From: Budorcas taxicolor
Lineage: Eukaryota > Chordata > Mammalia > Artiodactyla > Bovidae
NCBI RefSeq assembly: GCF_023091745.1
Contig: NC_068930.1
Coordinates: 6,098,262 to 6,162,261, forward strand
DNA: 64,000 nucleotides
Direction: 5' to 3'
Within the stretch, counting starts at the first letter, position 1; every line of letters begins with the position of its first letter. Under the pieces are notes generated by a model. That model searched no databases and was not told the DNA's origin. It worked only from the letters and a program-made list of their open reading frames with translations. The translations under genes and the position numbers were made by a program. This document shows positions 60,201 through 64,000 of this stretch, piece after piece.

Positions 60201-60762
60201 TTCTCTGAGCAAGCTTGGAGTCAGAGTGCGGCATTAGAGCCTTCCTGCAGGAATGACCTTTTGTTTCTCTGGTGATTCCTGTCTGGCCTGTGCTATGTCA
60301 CATTAGTCCCCTCAGAGTATCTTCACAGCATTCAACCCTGGTCCTATGCCTGAGGACCAACCCCCACAGCTTAAGCCTCAACACCCAGCCTACACTCACT
60401 GCATGTGGACACAAGTGGGTGAGCCAATTCTCAGCTGGAAATTGCCATTCTGCATGATCTCTGTGATGAATCTTCTCCATTTTACCTTGTTGTGCTTCCC
60501 TCTGAGGTTTCTAGGCTTCCCCTGAACCCACCAGTGAGGGGGTTTCCTACTGTGTGGAAAATTCTCCTCCTTCAGAGCTCCCTCCCAGAGACAGGTCGCC
60601 ATCCTGAAATCCTTTGTCTACCTTTTTGTCTTTATGTTTTGTCCTATCTCATTCCAAGGAGATTGCTTTGCCTTTCTGGATGTCTGGGGTCCTCTGTCAG
60701 CTTCAGAAGATATTCTGAGGGAACTGTTCAACATGTAGATGACCTTTTGATCATCCACCCAA
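57291..60762 (-). mobile_element. L1-BT 5' region (antisense), ORF1 start and 5' UTR
   Basis: Read on the minus strand, 57291-57720 is the N-terminal half of ORF1 with frame breaks, including the coiled-coil region, and the rest up to 60762 is 5' UTR. The plus-strand text (for example 'gattccctatctcctcctcctggg') is the reverse of the ORF1 region at 47650-47690. Its 5' end lacks roughly the first 50 bp of the element. An L1 3' end has inserted at 58624-59238. Most of ORF1 and all of ORF2 are absent to the left, so this is a fragment, not a normal 5'-truncated insertion. Confidence 0.85.
58624..59238 (+). mobile_element. L1-BT 3' end, short young insertion
   Basis: It encodes the last ORF2 codons (58647-58889, ending IYGI and stop) and the full 3' UTR, including 'tgtatggcaaaaccaatac', before an A-rich tail. 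The flanking A-rich copies aaaaaataaaaatta (58609-58623 and 59239-59253) match exactly. It resembles the copy at 2072-3987 closely, so it is young. Confidence 0.9.
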
Positions 60763-61052
60763 ACAGTGTCGCTTCAAGATGGCAGAGGAATAGGACAGGG
60801 AGGCCACCTTCTCCCTCACAAATACATCAAAAGGTCATCTTCTAGCAGAGGATTCCAGACATCCAGAAAGGCAAGCCAATCTCCTTGGAATGAGGTAGGA
60901 CAAAAGATAAAGACAAAAAGGGAGACAAAGGATTACAGGACAGGGACCTGTCCCAGGGAGTGAGTTCTGAAGGAGAATTTTCCACACAATAGGAAATCCC
61001 CTCACAGGTGGGTTTGTGGGGAGCTTAGGAACCTCAGAGAGAAGTACAACGA
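60763..61052 (+). mobile_element. L1-BT 5' UTR fragment (sense), head to head
   Basis: It begins near 'aacagtgtcgcttcaagatggc', with the YY1-like caagatggc at 60775-60783, and continues 'agacatccagaaaggcaagcc' and 'gagaattttccacacaatagg'. These are the complements of the antisense copy directly to its left (60490-60762). It ends at a SINE and does not continue as L1 in sense after it. Confidence 0.8.
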
Positions 61053-61055
61053 AGC

Positions 61056-61272
61056 AAACAGGTGGCACTAGTGGTAAAGAATCTGCATCCAATGCAGGAG
61101 ACGAAAGAGACCTGGGTTCGATCCCTGGGTCAGGAAGATGCCCTGGAGAAGGGCATGGGTTTCCACCCACTCCAGTATTCTTGCCTGGAGAATCCCTTGG
61201 ACAGAGGAACCCGGTGGGTTACAGTCCGTAGTAGCACGAAGAGTTGGACATGATTGAAGCAGTTTAACATAC
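61056..61272 (+). mobile_element. Bov-tA SINE
   Basis: Sense SINE: 'aggtggcactagtggtaaag', 'gacctgggttcgatccctgg' (B-box-like) and 'gattgaagcagtttaacat'. Separates the sense L1 5' UTR fragment from the following antisense L1. Confidence 0.9.
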
Positions 61273-61275
61273 ATG

Positions 61276-62872
61276 TGATTCCTATATCTGGACACCTTTA
61301 GGTTTCCTTCTTTAGGTATGGGAAATTTTCAGCCACGATTTCTTCAAATACATTTTCAATCTCCTTTTCTCTTTCTTCTTCTGGAATCCCTATAATGTAT
61401 AGATTAGACTGCTTTATATTATCCTGTAAGTCTTATATTGCTTTCATTTCCGTCTGCTTTTTTGATTGGGTAACTTCCATTAGCCTATCTTCCAGGTCAT
61501 TTATTTTTTCTTCTGCATTATTCACTCTGCTGTTCATTGTTTACAGTTCAACTGTAGTCTCAGCAAATTAAATCTCTAATTTTCCTTGGCTCCTCATAGT
61601 TTCTAGCTCCTTTTTATAATAATCTGCATTTCCATAGTAGCTTTTTTAATTCCTTCAGCATTTTATCTCCTTGTTGAACTTGGTGTTTATTAGACAGAAG
61701 AGACCTGTTTCGTTATTTGGTCCTTCAGGGGAATTTTCTTTAACTGAGAATGATTCCCCTGCTTTTTCATTTTGCCTATATTTCTCTTAGTCTGTGAGTT
61801 TAGGAGAAACGATTATCTACTATAGTTTTCAAGGGCTATTTATAAGCAAGAGTGTGCCTGTGTAGCTGATGTGGGTTTAATACGGTTTTTGGTGTGAAGG
61901 CTGTTTTCGGTGTGGCTGTGTGTCATCTCTTTCCTCAGCGTGCTCTGGCTGATACCCCTTGGTAGAGAGTGTGCAGGTGCACAGCTCGTATAGGCTCCCA
62001 GGATGCGGGGGCAGCAGTTGGCTCCTGGTCACAGGTCCTTCCACAGCAGCTGCAGCAAGATGCACACATCCAGGAGGAGGGGGGAGTGGTTGGCACTAGA
62101 TTGCAAGGCCCTCAGCAGCAGTGGTGACAGAAGCAGCAGCAGTCCATGCCCACTGCTGGAGTCTGATGCGGCAGCCATGACTTGCACCCACTGCTGGAGC
62201 TCATGCAGGCAGTGCCCTGCTGCCTGTGAGCACACAGAGAAAGAAGTTCTAATGGCGAGCCTGAGCCTCTCCTTGGGCACGCCCCAACAATGGTTCCTTG
62301 CCCCTCTGGTGGGACCAAGCTTCTTCCTACATTCCCCCAGTTGTGCCGTAGTATATCCTCATCCCCTCAAGCTGTCTTCAGGCAGCCAATCCCAGTCCTC
62401 TCTGTGACCTCTGGAGCCCGAGCCTCAGTACCCAGCCCCAACTTGTCCCAGCAGGTAGACAGAAAAGTGTCCTAGGCTGGGAAGTGCTGGCTACCACCAA
62501 CCCTTTATGCAGATCTCTCTCTACTTTGCCCTCCACATACCTGTTGCTGCATTCCTCTCTGAGGCTCCAAAGTGCCCCTTTTGTCCCCACCAGTGAGGGG
62601 ACTTCTCAATGTGTAGAAGCATTTCCTTCTCCACGGCTTCCTCCCAGAGGCACTGGTCCTGTTCTGATTACTTTCTCTCTCCCTTTTTTTTTTTTTTTTT
62701 TTTTTTGTCTTTTGCCCTACCTCATTATGCAGAGTCTTCCTTGACCTTTTGGAAGTCTGAGGTCTTCTGCAGCATTCAGTAGATGTTCTGTGAGAGTTCC
62801 ATGTATAGATATATTTCTGATATATGAATGGAAGAAGGTAAGCTTCACATCCTATTTCTCCACCATCTTGAT
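61276..62872 (-). mobile_element. Second L1 5' region, antisense
   Basis: The left part ('gaaattttcagccacgatttc', 'gaatccctataatgtat') is the reverse of an L1 ORF1-side coding region. The right part is GC-rich 5' UTR ending at 'ctccaccatcttgatccc', whose reverse has a caagatgg start typical of an L1 5' end. A T-run lies at about 62683-62706. It belongs to a different L1 subfamily from 57291-60762, although the segment 62560-62660 is related to the 60510-60600 segment. Confidence 0.7.
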
Positions 62873-63773
62873 CCCATTACCCTCAACTATTTCTTTAAAA
62901 TGTTAACTCTGTAGAAAAATAATACAGATGGCATTGTCTGCAAGAATGATGCCATGAGGAAATTATCTGTTATGTAATCTTGCAATTTTCTTATTTTATT
63001 TCCCAGAGTGTCATATCATTTTTAAAGAAAGCATAAAACAAGTCTGGAAACATTTTAATGTAATCACTTTTTTTTTAAAGATCTTTATTGAAATTAGGGA
63101 AAAATATTTCATATTGGTTGGATCAGAAGATGAACTCAAAGCTATATATAGCAACACTCTAAATTGTCCCAATAATGATGAAATTCATCATATTAAGAAA
63201 ATCTTAAATCATATATCTCTAGATGACAGAATCCTAGATGAATTTTCTCAAATAGATTATCAATACATTTATAAGGACAAAAAGAAAATACAGCATTTTC
63301 ATACAGCTAGTCATTTAACTGTAAGAATTTCACAATATTTTTTTACAAGAATCTGGACAATCCTATTTTGCTAAAGATTATATGACAGTATTCTTTCAAT
63401 TTTTATAATGTTTGTGCATCATGATCTATTGATACAATTCTTTAGTGGAAAAATTCTGAAGTCAGGTATCTATGCAAAGGTAACAGGGATGAAATAAATA
63501 ATATAGAAGTAATGAAGAGATTTTGTATTGATCACTGAAGTTGGCGTTATTAATCTAAAAGTGAAAATGTTTGCAACTATTGTGGAAAGATGATTATTCT
63601 TTCTTAAATTATGAACCAGTTTCAAAAGCATTTCATTTTGATAATACAAGCACAAGAAAATCATAAGTAATGATAACCTAGAACCTATTAGAGATGTATC
63701 TAAAATCTGTAATCAGTATTTTCAGGTTTATGCGTGACAGTTGGTGAGGAGTTGGTTGCATTCAAAAACCCTG
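62873..63773. other. AT-rich DNA, nothing recognised
   Basis: An 86-codon frame lies at 63114-63374. It has no familiar domain, is AT-rich and lacks neighbours that would support it, so it is not called as a gene. Confidence 0.5.
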
Positions 63774-64000
63774 TACAGACTCGGCAGCGGTCACTGCACG
63801 GACCGGACCTCACTAGCGCGTAGCTTGCTCCGTTCCCGCGCAACCATGTCTGACAAACTCCGTATGGCTGAGATTGAGAAGTTCGAAAAATTGAAACTGA
63901 AGAAAACAGAAACGCAAGAGAAAAATCCACTGCCTTCAAAAGAAACAACTGAACAGGAAAGACAAGCAGGCGAGTCGTACTGACGCTTGCGCCGCCAGTA
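63774..64000 (+). pseudogene. TMSB4X (retrocopy): Thymosin beta-4 processed retrocopy (runs past window end)
   Basis: Thymosin beta-4 is a small cytosolic protein that binds and sequesters monomeric actin. This copy shows a GC-rich 5' UTR ('ctcggcagcggtcactgc', 'ttgctccgttcccgcgcaacc') running without interruption into the whole coding sequence and the start of the 3' UTR ('gcttgcgccgccagta'). The parent gene has introns, so this is a reverse-transcribed mRNA copy. Several CpG sites remain in the 5' UTR, which fits a fairly recent origin. The left limit near 63774 is where similarity to the mRNA begins. The A-tail and the right target copy lie outside the window, so insertion hallmarks cannot be checked. 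It could be an expressed retrogene, but the substitutions listed for the frame make a pseudogene more likely. Confidence 0.88.
63846..63983 (+). CDS. Open frame of the thymosin beta-4 retrocopy, 45 codons
   Basis: The frame starts at ATG 63846 in the context cgcaaccATGt, the position of the parent start. The product starts MSDKLRMAEIEKF and keeps the actin-binding LKKTET at residues 18-23 and the central NPLPSKET. Against the usual vertebrate protein I see changes at residues 5 and 6 (LR for PD), 14 (D to E), 16 (S to L), 35 (I to T) and 39 (K to R). The normal stop after residue 44 has become TAC, adding one Tyr before an adjacent TGA. Residues 5-6 lie in the N-terminal helix that contacts actin, so activity is uncertain. 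An in-frame extension upstream exists but starts with no ATG and is not supported. Confidence 0.7.
   Translation: MSDKLRMAEIEKFEKLKLKKTETQEKNPLPSKETTEQERQAGESY

Noticed and set aside
62003..62407. 134-codon plus-strand frame with Ser-rich product
   Set aside because: It is antisense to an L1 5' UTR and has CAG/CTG-rich composition. No domain seen.
63114..63374. 86-codon plus-strand frame in AT-rich DNA
   Set aside because: No domain recognised, no paralog in the window and no promoter or splice context. It is consistent with chance.

Overview
The window is mammalian nuclear DNA from a ruminant, most likely a bovine. The evidence is the repeat content: many BovB (RTE-clade) LINE copies, L1-BT elements with the cattle-type 3' end, and tRNA-derived Bov-tA and dimeric BOV-A2 SINEs. 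These occur together in bovids. Older mammalian repeats (MIR, MER5, MaLR LTRs, L1M) fill part of the rest. The sequence alone cannot separate cattle from yak, bison or other close relatives.

No intron-bearing host gene is visible. The only recognisable host gene sequence is a thymosin beta-4 retrocopy at the right edge (63774 to beyond 64000), which keeps an open 45-codon frame. Every other long open frame is reverse transcriptase or ORF1 of LINEs.

Layout. 1-4005: BovB and L1 3' ends, an LTR, and a young 5'-truncated L1-BT with an 18-bp target-site duplication. 4006-8918: mostly unrecognised DNA. 8919-13640: a minus-strand BovB split by a 2.2-kb polyadenylated retroposed insert of unknown origin (10664-12868). 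13694-17110: LTR, SINEs and single-copy DNA. 17115-19790: a minus-strand LTR split by a BovB whose 5' part is inverted and whose 465-codon reverse-transcriptase frame is open. 19797-34480: old repeats (MER5, L1M, MaLR) with two more BovB copies and several SINEs. 35076-39520: two BovB copies nested head to head, making a large inverted repeat. 39521-44690: SINEs, another BovB and single-copy DNA. 44700-55700: an ancient LINE interrupted by a full-length L1-BT (45069-54442), itself interrupted by two BovB fragments and a BOV-A2, and by an LTR. 55783-56367: two SINEs stacked at one target site. 57062-62872: antisense and sense L1 5' regions, partly head to head, with a further L1 insertion inside. 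62873-63773: AT-rich DNA with no recognised feature.

The parts do not form a pathway. The window is a record of successive retrotransposition, and nested boundaries give relative ages. I found no CRISPR array, operon, tRNA, rRNA or new protein system. The best candidates for something undescribed are structural: the retroposed 2.2-kb transcript, the inverted BovB and the head-to-head LINE pairs. Family names were recognised by eye, without a repeat library.
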